Shown here: positions 7,193 to 15,372 of the stretch, one piece after another | How the letters are laid out: every line of letters starts with the position of its first letter | How positions within the stretch are numbered: the first letter of the stretch is position 1 | Origin: CAZDHT01 sp964505325 | Lineage (GTDB): Bacteria > Planctomycetota > PUPC01 | Assembly (NCBI GenBank): GCA_964505325.1 | Contig: CAZDHT010000044.1 | Location: 1 to 27,188, forward strand | Reading direction: 5' to 3' | DNA: 27,188 bases | Translations under genes and position numbers: made by a program | The notes under the pieces: model-generated | What the model saw: only the letters and a program-made list of their open reading frames with translations | Databases searched by the model: none | Told to the model about the DNA's origin: nothing

Positions 7193-8212
7193 ATGAAGAA
7201 GATCCTGATGGCGGTGACGGAGGAGAACTACCCCGCCGTGATCACGCCGGAGGTGGAGGCGAAGATCAAGGCGCTGGGCGACGTGGTCCAACGGAAGGAC
7301 CTCGCGAACAAAGCGACCGAGGACTATGACCCGGAAGCTGCGTACGTCAAGGCCATCCGCGAGGTGCAGCCGGAGATCATCATCACCGGCTGGGGCACGG
7401 CGATGCTGACGATGAAGGCGTACCGGGCCAGCCCGGGCCTGAAGTACCTGTGCCACTGCGCCGGCACCGTCCGCAAGCTGGTCGCGCGCGAGGTGATCGA
7501 GGCTGGTTTGCTCGTGAGCAATTGGGGGCCGCTTCCCGCTCGGACGGTCGCCGAGGCGTCGCTGATGATGACCCTCGCCGGGCTGCGAAAGGTCAGCGGC
7601 TTCATCCGCGCGATGGACGCCGGCCGCTGGCGCACCGACGACTTCACCGGCGCGAGCCTGTTCGAGCGGAAGGTCGGCTTGCAGGGCCTCGGCGTGATCG
7701 CGCAGGAGTTCGTGCGGCTGCTCGGGCCGTTCGGGTGCGAGGTCTCGGCATACTCGCCGCACTGCCCGGACGAAGTGTTCGAGCGGCTGGGCGTCCGGCG
7801 CGAAACAAGCCTGGCGAAGCTGTACGCGGAGAACGACGTTGTCTCCATCCACGCGTCGAACACGCCGGAGAACTGTCACGTCGTGAACAAGGAGATCCTC
7901 GACGGGATGCAGGACGGTGCGGTGCTGGTCAACACGGCACGCGGGGCGATCATTGACGAGGCCGCACTGGTCGACGTTCTGAAGCAGGGCAGGATCTGGG
8001 CGGCGCTGTACGTGTACGAGACGGAGCCGTTGCCGGTGGATTCGCCGTTCCGCGGGCTGACGAACGCGCTGCTGATGCCGCACCAGGGCGGCCCGACCGC
8101 CGACCGCCGGAAGGACATGGGCCGGCACGCGCTCGCGAACCTGACCCGCTACATCAACGGCGAGCCCGCCACCGACGTGGTGGACTTGCGGAAGTATGAT
8201 CTGATCACGTAG
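7193..8212 (+). CDS. D-isomer-specific 2-hydroxyacid dehydrogenase (NAD(P)-dependent)
   Basis: This 339-residue cytosolic oxidoreductase belongs to the phosphoglycerate/glyoxylate/hydroxypyruvate reductase superfamily. The cofactor loop reads GLQGLGVIA (162-170), a GxGxxG-type motif with Ala at the last position. Catalytic residues fit the family: Arg250 in NTARGAIIDE, Glu278 in YETEPLP and His297 in MPHQGGP. The segment normally reading DVFE is YVYE. The ATG at 7193 has CGGAG about 9 nt upstream and starts the first beta strand (MKKILMAV). An upstream start at 7121 would add 24 unconserved residues. It is divergent from the FAD/Fe-S oxidoreductase, so the two could handle the same hydroxyacid in opposite directions; this is inference. 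Substrate unknown. Confidence 0.9.
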   Translation: MKKILMAVTEENYPAVITPEVEAKIKALGDVVQRKDLANKATEDYDPEAAYVKAIREVQPEIIITGWGTAMLTMKAYRASPGLKYLCHCAGTVRKLVAREVIEAGLLVSNWGPLPARTVAEASLMMTLAGLRKVSGFIRAMDAGRWRTDDFTGASLFERKVGLQGLGVIAQEFVRLLGPFGCEVSAYSPHCPDEVFERLGVRRETSLAKLYAENDVVSIHASNTPENCHVVNKEILDGMQDGAVLVNTARGAIIDEAALVDVLKQGRIWAALYVYETEPLPVDSPFRGLTNALLMPHQGGPTADRRKDMGRHALANLTRYINGEPATDVVDLRKYDLIT

Positions 8213-8237
8213 GAACCAATGAGCAGTAATCAGCGAT

Positions 8238-8251
8238 CACTGGTCACTGGT
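8238..8251. repeat. Short tandem CACTGGT pair between convergent genes
   Basis: CACTGGT is repeated head to tail (8238-8244, 8245-8251). The buk stop codon (8246-8244, minus) lies inside it, so the last Buk residues (CYQ) come from this sequence. Similar GATCACTGGTCACTGG strings are common intergenic repeats in environmental genomes, from memory only. Confidence 0.4.
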
Positions 8252-9335
8252 AACAGCGGGGGCGTTCCTCGCCGCGCAGCACGCGCAGCGCGCCCAGGGC
8301 GAGCGCGTCCATCTCCATTTCACCCGGCACCACGTGCACCGGCGCAAGGAACCGGACGCGGCGGCGGATCCGGCCCACCAGCGGCCTGCACCGCGCCAGC
8401 GCCCCGGACAGGACAATCGCGTCGACCTCGCCTGCGAGCACCGCGGCACACGCTCCGATTTCCTTGGCGACCTGGTACGCCATCGCCGCAATGACGCCGC
8501 GGGCTCTCCGGTCGCCCGCTCTCGCCCGCTGCTCCACTTCCCGCATGTCGTTCGTGCCCAGATACGCGACCACGCCGCCGGCGCCGGTGATCTTGCGGAG
8601 CGTCTCCGCCAGCGGCGTCTTTCGCGCCAGCCGCACCAGGTCCGCGGCAGGCAGCCCGCCGCTCCGCTCGACCGCGAACGGCCCATCGCCGTCCAGGGCG
8701 TTGTTGACATCGATGGCCGCGCCGCGGCGATGCGCCGCCACCGAAATCCCGCCGCCGAGATGAACCACCACCAGGTTCATCGCCTCGTAACGCCGGCCCA
8801 GCTTCTTTGCCACCCGCCGCGCCACCGCCTTCTGGTTCAGCGCGTGCCAGATGCTCCGGCGTTCGAGCTCCGGAATGCCCGTGAAGCGCGCCTCGGGACA
8901 CAGCTCGTCGACCACGACCGGATCGACGATGAACGCCGGGGCGCCGGCGAGCCCTGCGATCCGCGAACCGATGATCGCCCCCAGGTTGCTCGCGTGGACC
9001 CCGTGCCGGCCGCGCTCCAGCTCGTCCAGCATCCTGGGCCCGACCCGGTATGTGCCGGAGGGACAAGGTGCGAGCAGTCCGCCCCGCGCCGCGACCGCGT
9101 CCAGCTCTCTCGGATGGACGCCGCACTTTGTGAGCGTTCTCAGCACTGTCGCTTCGCGCATCGGCACCTGGTCGGTAATTCTCTTGAACTTCTTGAGCGA
9201 CCGGGCCGGGTGCCGAACGGTCTCCTGTCGAACGCGGCGCGCGCCGCGATACAACGCGATCTTCGTGGAGGTCGAACCCGGATTGACGACCAGCACGAGA
9301 TAGGACGTGCCGTCTTTGGGGGTTCTCCCGGCCAA
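8244..9335 (-). CDS. buk: Butyrate kinase (acyl-phosphate to acid, ATP forming)
   Basis: This 363-residue member of the acetate/butyrate kinase (ASKHA) family converts butyryl- or branched-chain acyl-phosphate plus ADP to the free acid plus ATP, or the reverse. The N-terminal signature VNPGSTSTK occurs at 17-25. HLGGGISVAAH, the glycine-rich GDGPFAVERSGGLP, and the C-terminal VLSGAL typical of Buk are visible. Length fits the usual 355-365. The start is TTG at 9335, 3 nt after the ptb stop, with a weak GAGG upstream; a GTG at 9296 just before the signature is the alternative. It is third in an ilvN-ptb-buk operon, and the adjacent ptb supports butyrate rather than acetate kinase. Confidence 0.92.
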   Translation of the reverse strand: MAGRTPKDGTSYLVLVVNPGSTSTKIALYRGARRVRQETVRHPARSLKKFKRITDQVPMREATVLRTLTKCGVHPRELDAVAARGGLLAPCPSGTYRVGPRMLDELERGRHGVHASNLGAIIGSRIAGLAGAPAFIVDPVVVDELCPEARFTGIPELERRSIWHALNQKAVARRVAKKLGRRYEAMNLVVVHLGGGISVAAHRRGAAIDVNNALDGDGPFAVERSGGLPAADLVRLARKTPLAETLRKITGAGGVVAYLGTNDMREVEQRARAGDRRARGVIAAMAYQVAKEIGACAAVLAGEVDAIVLSGALARCRPLVGRIRRRVRFLAPVHVVPGEMEMDALALGALRVLRGEERPRCYQ

Positions 9336-9338
9336 GGG

Positions 9339-10253
9339 CTATGCCTCGATCATTGCGGCGGCAAACGCGATGCTGAGGAATTTCATTCGCGCCGTGTCGG
9401 CGCGGGCAGGCACGACCACCGGGACCCGGGCGCCCCAGATGATACTGGCGCCCTCCAGCCCCGCGAAGCACGTCAGCGCTTTGTACAGGACGTTGGCGGT
9501 TTCGATTTCGGGCGCGACCAGGATGTCGGCCTGGCCGGCGACGGGGCCGGTGAGCGCTTTCGAGCGGGCCACCTCGGGCGAGACCGCGTCATCCAGCGCG
9601 AGCGGGCCCTGCACGGCGATCTCGCCCAACAGCCCCGCCTCGCTCATTCGCTCGATCAGCTTCGCGTCCAGCGTGGCCGGCATGGCAGGCAGCTCAACGT
9701 GCTCTATCGCGGTGAGCATGGCGACCTTGGGGAGCTTGACGCCCAGCCTCCGCACCACTTCTGCCGCGTTCTTGATGATCTCTATCTTCTGCGAGAGGTT
9801 CGGCCGGATGTTCACCCCCGCGTCCGTGACCACCACCGGTTTCCCCATCGGGGGCGCGTCGAACAGGGCGACGTGGCTCAGCATCCGCTCGCCGCGCAGG
9901 CCGGTGGCATGGTCCAGCACGGCGCGGATAATCGTCTTGGTGGGCAGATGCCCTTTCATCAGGACGGGGGCGGCGCCCTGACGGACGAGCTCCGTCGCCT
10001 GCCGCGCGACTTCCTCCTCCTCAGGCACGTCGTAGAACTCGAAGCCGTCGAGCGAGATGCCCAGGGCCCGGGCCATCGTGGTGATGGCCCTCTGTCGGCC
10101 GACGGCCAGCGGCTTGGCGATGCCCGCGTCGAGCGCCATGCGAAGGGCCTCGAGCGACTCGCTGTCCTCCGGCGCCGCACAGGCCACGGTGACCGGCCCA
10201 TGGCGCTCGCGGACCAGGGGGATCAGGTCTTCGACTTTCCGCACACAGATCAC
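9339..10253 (-). CDS. ptb: Phosphate butyryltransferase (acyl-CoA to acyl-phosphate)
   Basis: This 304-residue enzyme transfers an acyl group between CoA and phosphate. Together with Buk it makes ATP from butyryl-CoA or branched-chain acyl-CoAs. The phosphate acetyl/butyryl transferase core is seen in MKGHLPTKTIIRAVLD, VVVTDAGVNIRPNLSQK and the C-terminal region containing APEIETANVLYKAL and IIWGARVPVVVPARAD. The start is GTG at 10253, which overlaps the ilvN stop (GTGA) and has GGGAG upstream with good spacing; a longer frame from 10298 would overlap ilvN by 49 bases without support. Buk follows 3 nt downstream. The acyl chain preference cannot be told from the sequence. Confidence 0.92.
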   Translation of the reverse strand: MICVRKVEDLIPLVRERHGPVTVACAAPEDSESLEALRMALDAGIAKPLAVGRQRAITTMARALGISLDGFEFYDVPEEEEVARQATELVRQGAAPVLMKGHLPTKTIIRAVLDHATGLRGERMLSHVALFDAPPMGKPVVVTDAGVNIRPNLSQKIEIIKNAAEVVRRLGVKLPKVAMLTAIEHVELPAMPATLDAKLIERMSEAGLLGEIAVQGPLALDDAVSPEVARSKALTGPVAGQADILVAPEIETANVLYKALTCFAGLEGASIIWGARVPVVVPARADTARMKFLSIAFAAAMIEA

Positions 10254-10732
10254 TTCGGCTCTCCCGCGCTCACGGCCACCCGTCCGCTGCGCGCACACTC
10301 CTGGATGCCAAACGGCTGGAGCAGACGGACGAAGCCGGATATCTTCTCCTCGGCCCCGGTCATCTCGATGGTCATGGTCTTGTGTCCCATCGCCGCCACG
10401 TTGGCGTGCATTAACTCGCAGATCTGCATCAGGCGCGGCAGGTCCTGCGGCTTGGCGTTCACCTTCACCAGCACGAGCTCGCGGTCGAGGAATCCGCTGC
10501 GGTCCAGGTCTTCGACCTCGACCACGTCCTCCAGCCCGACCATGTCTTCGGCCATGGGCTTGAGCTGATCTTCCTCGCCCTCGATGACGACCGTGATCCG
10601 CGACACCTTCTCCTCTTCCGACTCATTGACCGCGAGGCTGTGGATGTTGATGTCTCGGTCCGCAAACGCCGTGGCCATTCGGGCGAGCACGCCGGGCCGG
10701 TTGCGCACTAAGCAGGAAATGGTGTGACGCAT
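10250..10732 (-). CDS. ilvN: Acetolactate synthase small (regulatory) subunit
   Basis: This 160-residue ACT-domain protein is the valine-sensing regulatory partner of the IlvB catalytic subunit. The N-terminal ACT domain shows RNRPGVLARMATAFADRDINIHSLAV-type sequence (residues 10-35). The second half contains ELVLVKVNA and the SGFVRLLQPFGI / ARSGRVAVS end typical of IlvN/IlvH. The ATG at 10732 has a strong AAGGAGG with 7 nt spacing. No ilvB or ilvC lies beside it. Instead it is the first gene of an operon with ptb and buk, linked by a GTGA overlap. It could regulate a distant IlvB, or the operon could couple branched-chain amino acid and acyl-CoA metabolism; the latter is inference. Confidence 0.93.
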   Translation of the reverse strand: MRHTISCLVRNRPGVLARMATAFADRDINIHSLAVNESEEEKVSRITVVIEGEEDQLKPMAEDMVGLEDVVEVEDLDRSGFLDRELVLVKVNAKPQDLPRLMQICELMHANVAAMGHKTMTIEMTGAEEKISGFVRLLQPFGIQECARSGRVAVSAGEPK

Positions 10733-10800
10733 CGCACGTCCTCCTTCCGATCCGTCTATCCACGAATTGTCGGCATGAGTGACCTTATCGTGACTCTATT

Positions 10801-10829
10801 ATGCTATTCGCCGGCGCGCCGCGAGTCAA
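10801..10829 (-). promoter_or_regulatory. Candidate promoter for ilvN-ptb-buk
   Basis: On the minus strand TTGACT (10829-10824) and TAGCAT (10806-10801) are separated by 17 bp; they match the consensus at five and four of six positions. It lies about 70 bp upstream of the ilvN ATG. Confidence 0.4.
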
Positions 10830-10970
10830 TGCTCGGCTGCCCAAGCTCTGGCCGGCCAAAGGCGCCGGCTCCCCGGCCCGCTCGGCGTTCCGGCGCTTTA
10901 CAAAGGCGCCCGAAGCGGGTAGCTTGTGGCCTTCGGTCGCCTGGCCTTTTCCCGCGAAGGAGATTCCCGC

Positions 10971-11903
10971 TTGCGGCGCTATGTGCCGATCAGCATCGCG
11001 ATCCTCGTGTGGGCGTGGACCGGGATCTTCGTCAAGACCCTGAAGGACGCGGGGTTCGATCCGTTCACCCAGAACGTCTACCGGTACGCCGCGGCCACGG
11101 TGGCGCTGCTGATCCTGACCGGCCTCATGAACCCGGCCGGGTTCAAGAAGGCTCTCAAGCGCCCGTGGGTGTTTGCGCTGCCCGGCCTGGCGATGGCGGG
11201 GTTCCAGACGTTGTGGGTGCTGGGGATGTACCGCGTGGAGCCTGCCTTTGCCGGGATCATCGGGCAAAGTGACATGCTGCTGATCATGCTGATCGCGCTG
11301 TTCTTCGCTGACGAACGGCGGATGGTGTGCAACCTGCGCTTCGTGACGGCGATCTTTGTCGGCCTGATCGCCGTGATCGCGTTCGTGGCGCTCGCCCCGC
11401 CGTCCGCCACCGAGAGAGCCGGCGGCCAGGGGAGCTTCCTCCTCGGCTCGGCCTTGGTGCTGGCCGGCTGCGCGATGTGGGTGGTCTTCGCATACATCAC
11501 CAAGTGGCTGGTCAAAGGGCACGGGGCGATGGTGCTGTTCTCGTTCAGCGCCGTGTTCGCTACGCTGCTGCTGACGGCGGTGGCGCTGGTCGCCCAGACC
11601 GCCGGCTGCGGCCAGGTGAATTTCGGACATGTCTTCGAGGTCTCGTGGCCGTTCCTCCTGCTGCTCGTCGGCTCGGGGGTCCTGAACGTCGGAATGTGTC
11701 AGGCGCTGTTCCAGCACAGCGTCCGGCTTCTGGGGGTCACCTTGACGCGAGGGCTGGAGCTGATCATCCCGCTGCTCACGGCGTTGTTCTCGCATCTGGT
11801 CCGCGGCGAGCAACTGAGCGGCGGACAGTGGATATGCGGCTTCATCCTGCTGGGCAGCGTGGCGTGTCTGACCGTGCTGGGGAAGCGGCTGAAGCCGGAC
11901 TGA
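10971..11903 (+). CDS. EamA/DMT-family transporter
   Basis: This 310-residue inner-membrane protein is almost entirely hydrophobic, with about ten helices and the two-fold EamA layout (each half about 140 residues). Visible landmarks are the first helix VPISIAILVWAWTGIF, YRYAAATVALLIL, EPAFAGIIGQSDMLLIMLIALFF at the end of the first half, and GVTLTRGLELIIPLLTALFSHLVRGE near the end, the typical second-half signature. The TTG start at 10971 has GAAGGAG with 8 nt spacing. A GTG at 10926 gives 15 extra residues, and a GTG at 10983 is also possible. It is divergent from ilvN. The substrate is unknown; the family exports amino acids, nucleosides and other metabolites. Confidence 0.88.
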   Translation: MRRYVPISIAILVWAWTGIFVKTLKDAGFDPFTQNVYRYAAATVALLILTGLMNPAGFKKALKRPWVFALPGLAMAGFQTLWVLGMYRVEPAFAGIIGQSDMLLIMLIALFFADERRMVCNLRFVTAIFVGLIAVIAFVALAPPSATERAGGQGSFLLGSALVLAGCAMWVVFAYITKWLVKGHGAMVLFSFSAVFATLLLTAVALVAQTAGCGQVNFGHVFEVSWPFLLLLVGSGVLNVGMCQALFQHSVRLLGVTLTRGLELIIPLLTALFSHLVRGEQLSGGQWICGFILLGSVACLTVLGKRLKPD

Positions 11904-11967
11904 TCGGTGTCGACCGTGGCCGCGCTTCTCGCTCGCCGGCAACCGGTCACCGGTGCTGATTCTTGTG

Positions 11968-11996
11968 TTGAGGCGGAGGCGGCGCGGTGATATCAT
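11968..11996 (+). promoter_or_regulatory. Promoter for HEAT-repeat gene
   Basis: TTGAGG (11968-11973) and TATCAT (11991-11996) are separated by 17 bp, with TG one base before the -10 (extended -10). Starts of transcription would lie about 35 bp before the GTG at 12039. Confidence 0.55.
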
Positions 11997-12038
11997 AGTC
12001 TCTGCGCACCCGATGCAAGTCCGTACGGAGGCGGCGAA

Positions 12039-14600
12039 GTGGTCAAGGGGATCCGGCTTACCGCGTCCAGTCTGATCGACCGGTATGGCATACCGGAGGG
12101 GGCCGCGCGGCGCATCGCCCGCCTGGCGTCGGCCAAGGTCGACGTCACGGAGGAGGTCGCGCGAGCCGCGGCGTCGGACGAGGCCGTCGCCGCGCTGCTG
12201 GCGTCGCCGAGGCTCCGGTCCGCCGCGAAATCCGCCGCCAAGCCGCTCACCACGGAGAGGTTGCAGGCCATCCGCGAGTCGCTCGGCGTGGGCGGCTCCG
12301 CCATCGAGCTGGTCGTCCTGCCGAAGCGCACCTGGCGCACCATCGCCTTCGAGCGGGAGCAGGGCGCCCTTCCCGCCCTCACGCCCGTGGGCGTGTCGAC
12401 GCCGATGAAGCCCTCGGAGCTCAAGACCCTGTTCACCGCCGACGAGGTCAAGCGGCTGAAGCTGTTTGTGCTGACCAGCGCCGAGCCGAAGGAGCGGATT
12501 ACGGCGATCCGCCGGCTGGTACTGGCGCCGGGCACCACGCGCGAGAAAGGGGCGGTGCTGCTGGCGGCGCTCTCGGATGACGACCCGCAGGTTCGGCTCG
12601 AAGCGATCAAAGCGCTGGTGCCGCTGGGGCTCGACCCCGACATCGCGCGCGAGGCCCGGCGGCTGGTGTCCGGGACCGACAAGCAGAAGATCGGCGCCGC
12701 CGGGCGCATCGGCGAACTGGCCGCGGACGCGGGACAGGGCGAGGTGAGCGTCCTGCTCACCCTGGTCGCCGGCGCGCTTCGAGCCGAGCTCCCGAGCGAG
12801 GCCCGCCGCGCCCTGATCGAGTCGCTCGTCTCTGCGGCGCCTGTACTGACCGAAGACAAGAGCCAGCTCGCGGGAGCGGTGTCGCTGCTCGCCGAGCAAC
12901 TCGCCGAGCGTCCGACGGAACTGTCCCGGCCTGTGCGGCACGCGCTCTCCGCTCTGGGCGCGGAAGACCCGGACGGCACGATCGACGCGCTGGAAGCCGA
13001 GGCCCAGCACGTGCCGGACGATCAGGCGCGCCGCCTGCTGCTGGGAGCGCTCAGCAGCCTGCACGTGCCCCAGGCGCGCCGGCGACAGATCGCGGAGAGC
13101 ATGACCAAGGAGTTGCTGGCGGCGCCGGAGCCCGAGACCGACTGCCTGGGCATAGCGAACGCCCTGTGCCGATGGGGTGAGGTCGCGGCGGACGTCCTGC
13201 TGGATGCCCTGAACCGCGCGCCCCGGCAACAGAAGAGCTTCATGCTCCGGATCCTGGACGACATCGCTTCGCGGCGCGATTGCCCGCTGCGGGCGAAGAA
13301 GGCCGTCGCCGGCAAGTTCCTGGGCATGCTGAAGACCGACACCCCGACCACCCGGGCTGTCCTGCTCGAGTGTGAGATTTTCTCGGATCATGCGCTGCCC
13401 TCCTCGCTTCGCGCTGAGATCGCGGCCGAGCTTATCCAGCACGTGCATGAGTTTGGCAGCCCTCGGATGATCGACGCCATCGAAGACACCATCGCCAAAC
13501 TGGGCGCCCCGGCGATTGACCCGCTCTCCAAGCTGCTGACGGAGGGCGTCCGCGACCGCGAGCGGATCAGCGCCGCGCGCGTGCTCGGCGAGGTGGTCGC
13601 CCGGCTGCACGGGACGGGGGCGAGGCGCTCGCAGTTCGCGGTGGCCGTGCTGATGACGTGCGTCAGGCAGCTCGACAAGGGGTTCCCGGACCGCAATGTT
13701 CTGGCGGCGGCGATCGGGCGGATGTGCACGAGCAAGGCGATACCGTCGGACACCGTGCGGCGGGTGGCGCGCGGGCTGCGCGTCCGGGTGGGCAAGGAGC
13801 CGTACTCGTTCGGGCTGCTCGAGGGGCTGGGGCACCTGGCCGCCAGCCCGAACGTCGAGTTGGAGACGCGGGTCGAGGTCGCCGAGTCGCTCTTGCGTCT
13901 TCTGGAGGTCGAATTGCCGGAGATGCATTCGAAGAGATTCACCGGCGGCGAGAAGACGGTGTTCATCGCCGGGAACGAGGCGGCCGCATACACCGATATG
14001 ATTCCGATCCTTCTCGACGGCCTGTCCAACGTGTGCGTGCACGCCGGCTCGGCGGCGCTGCACTCCAGGCTGGTCGAGGCGCTCATCCGGAAGTGGCACC
14101 AGGCTTCGAGCTGGCGGCTGGTGTGGGGGCCCGCCAACACCCTCAAGCTGGCCGAGGTGCTCGGGAACATCGCGATGGCTCCCAACTCGGGGCGCGAGAC
14201 CCGGGTCGAGATCGCCGGGGCGCTCGGCTCCAGCTCGGACATGCTGCCGGTCCTCCGCGTGCTCGGTCGGTTGTTCGCCACCGATACCTCCTCCGCCCGG
14301 ATGGGGGGGCTCGCCGCCCTGGTCGCCCAGCATCTGCTCGACCGGATGGCCTCCGGCTCGGGAGACCGCATCGAACTGGACGCGACGGTGACGACGTCCT
14401 TGGCAACGATCGGGGCCAGAAAGAACCTGGGCGCCAAGGACCAGGCCGGGCGGCTCCGGCGCGGCATCGCCACGGTGCTGTTCAAGGCGCTGCGGAACGG
14501 CGCGCCCGGCGCGAGGCCGGCCCTTGCCAGGCTGGCCGAGTCGCACGCCGTTGACGGCAAACTCCGGTCTGAGATCGAGACAAGGCTTGCACAAAGCTGA
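12039..14600 (+). CDS. HEAT/ARM-like helical repeat protein
   Basis: This 853-residue protein is built mostly of paired amphipathic helices. The clearest HEAT-like unit is around 168-200 (LLAALSDDDPQVRLEAIKALVPLG). Similar helix pairs follow through about residue 820, for example around SPRMIDAIEDTIAKLGAPAIDPLSKLL and RDRERISAARVLGEVVARL. The first 130 residues look different: a helical start, then a short beta segment (IELVVLPKRTWRTIAFERE). No signal peptide, membrane segment or enzyme motif is visible, so it is probably a cytosolic scaffold or binding protein. The GTG at 12039 has GGAGG with 7 nt spacing. Its end overlaps the next gene by 14 nt. Function unknown. Confidence 0.85.
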   Translation: MVKGIRLTASSLIDRYGIPEGAARRIARLASAKVDVTEEVARAAASDEAVAALLASPRLRSAAKSAAKPLTTERLQAIRESLGVGGSAIELVVLPKRTWRTIAFEREQGALPALTPVGVSTPMKPSELKTLFTADEVKRLKLFVLTSAEPKERITAIRRLVLAPGTTREKGAVLLAALSDDDPQVRLEAIKALVPLGLDPDIAREARRLVSGTDKQKIGAAGRIGELAADAGQGEVSVLLTLVAGALRAELPSEARRALIESLVSAAPVLTEDKSQLAGAVSLLAEQLAERPTELSRPVRHALSALGAEDPDGTIDALEAEAQHVPDDQARRLLLGALSSLHVPQARRRQIAESMTKELLAAPEPETDCLGIANALCRWGEVAADVLLDALNRAPRQQKSFMLRILDDIASRRDCPLRAKKAVAGKFLGMLKTDTPTTRAVLLECEIFSDHALPSSLRAEIAAELIQHVHEFGSPRMIDAIEDTIAKLGAPAIDPLSKLLTEGVRDRERISAARVLGEVVARLHGTGARRSQFAVAVLMTCVRQLDKGFPDRNVLAAAIGRMCTSKAIPSDTVRRVARGLRVRVGKEPYSFGLLEGLGHLAASPNVELETRVEVAESLLRLLEVELPEMHSKRFTGGEKTVFIAGNEAAAYTDMIPILLDGLSNVCVHAGSAALHSRLVEALIRKWHQASSWRLVWGPANTLKLAEVLGNIAMAPNSGRETRVEIAGALGSSSDMLPVLRVLGRLFATDTSSARMGGLAALVAQHLLDRMASGSGDRIELDATVTTSLATIGARKNLGAKDQAGRLRRGIATVLFKALRNGAPGARPALARLAESHAVDGKLRSEIETRLAQS

Positions 14601-14997
14601 ATCCATCCCGCCCGCCTGCCTCGATGAGATCGAAGCGGTGTACGCCGAGCTGGACGCCGAGCTGTCGGCGCTGGGTTACGCCTGCCGCGCGTGCGGCGAA
14701 TGCTGCGACCTCGTCCGCAACAAATACCGCCTCTATCTCAGCACGCTGGAACTTGGGCTGGTGCTGAACCGCATGAAGATCGACCGGCTCCCGCCGCAAC
14801 GGGACGGCCGCTGCGGCTTTCAAGCCGGCACCACGTGCACCATCCATTCGGTCCGGCCTCTCGGGTGCCGCACGTTCTTCTGCGAGGCGGAGGGCATGCA
14901 CCTCCAGGAGATTTACGAGAAGTACCTCAAGAAGCTCCGCCGCTTGGCCGAACGATATGGGTGTGAATGGAACTACTCTAGGAAGTACCCTGAGTGA
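14587..14997 (+). CDS. YkgJ-family cysteine-cluster protein
   Basis: This 136-residue soluble protein has eight cysteines in the YkgJ pattern: CRACGECC (Cys33, 36, 39, 40), Cys76, Cys84, RPLGCR (Cys94) and Cys99. The family is thought to bind a metal, either zinc or an Fe-S cluster. Its biochemical role is not settled. The TTG at 14587 overlaps the end of the HEAT gene and has a GA-rich upstream (GAGACAAGG) as a poor ribosome site. Other starts further upstream lie deep inside the HEAT gene. Overlap implies co-expression with the HEAT protein, so the two may act together; this is inference. Confidence 0.85.
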   Translation: MHKAESIPPACLDEIEAVYAELDAELSALGYACRACGECCDLVRNKYRLYLSTLELGLVLNRMKIDRLPPQRDGRCGFQAGTTCTIHSVRPLGCRTFFCEAEGMHLQEIYEKYLKKLRRLAERYGCEWNYSRKYPE

Positions 14998-15028
14998 GCT
15001 TCCCCCGAAGAGGCCCGGCAGGAAAAAG

Positions 15029-15104
15029 AAAAGCCCCGCAGCCGAATAACTCAGTGCTCTGGGAGGGAGAGAGCGAGTATACCGGCCAAGCGGGGCTTTT
15101 ATTC
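15029..15104 (+). terminator. Long nested stem-loop with A and T tracts (terminator or small RNA)
   Basis: AAAAGCCCCGC (15029-15039) pairs perfectly with GCGGGGCTTTT (15090-15100). Inside, all in nested order, GCCG (15041-15044) pairs with CGGC (15083-15086), ACTC (15049-15052) with GAGT (15075-15078), and GCTCT (15056-15060) with AGAGC (15070-15074). The purine loop is 15061-15069. The A tract before and T tract after allow termination in both directions. It follows the cysteine-cluster stop by about 30 bp. The 72-nt length is unusual for a simple terminator. Confidence 0.6.
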
Positions 15105-15246
15105 GCGAGTGCGGCCCTCCCTGACCGTCCACCCGCGCTACGCTGTCAAATAGCAGGAGGTCAGAGCCTGCGCTCAGACTGGCTGCTTGCTTCATTATCG
15201 GAACGACCCGTGCTGAGATTAGAGAAAACGTAACACTTCTGCCAAG

Positions 15247-15344
15247 GGAAACCGGGGACAGATAACTTTCTTTCGCCGGACAACGGACAAGCATTGCGCG
15301 GAGGGGATTGGCCCGGCGAAAAAAGTTATCTGTCCCCGGTTTCC
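15247..15344. repeat. Near-perfect 32-bp inverted repeat element
   Basis: The left arm 15247-15279 begins GGAAACCGGGGACAGATAAC. The right arm 15313-15344 is its reverse complement except for one base in the A-rich part. The 33-nt centre is unpaired. No transposase is inside. The GGGGACAGATAACTTT core resembles, from memory, repeats near IS200/REP-type transposases in many environmental genomes. Confidence 0.75.
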
Positions 15345-15372
15345 TGTCTTTCCGCACCTTCTGCGAATCTTC

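Noticed and set aside
10785..14606. 1273-codon minus-strand frame opposite the transporter and HEAT genes
   Set aside because: It covers two plus-strand genes with clear start sites and hydrophobic or helical-repeat patterns. The antisense product is low complexity.
14994..15233. 79-codon plus-strand frame after the cysteine-cluster gene
   Set aside because: It starts at the preceding stop codon and reads straight through the 72-nt stem-loop. No similarity or ribosome site.
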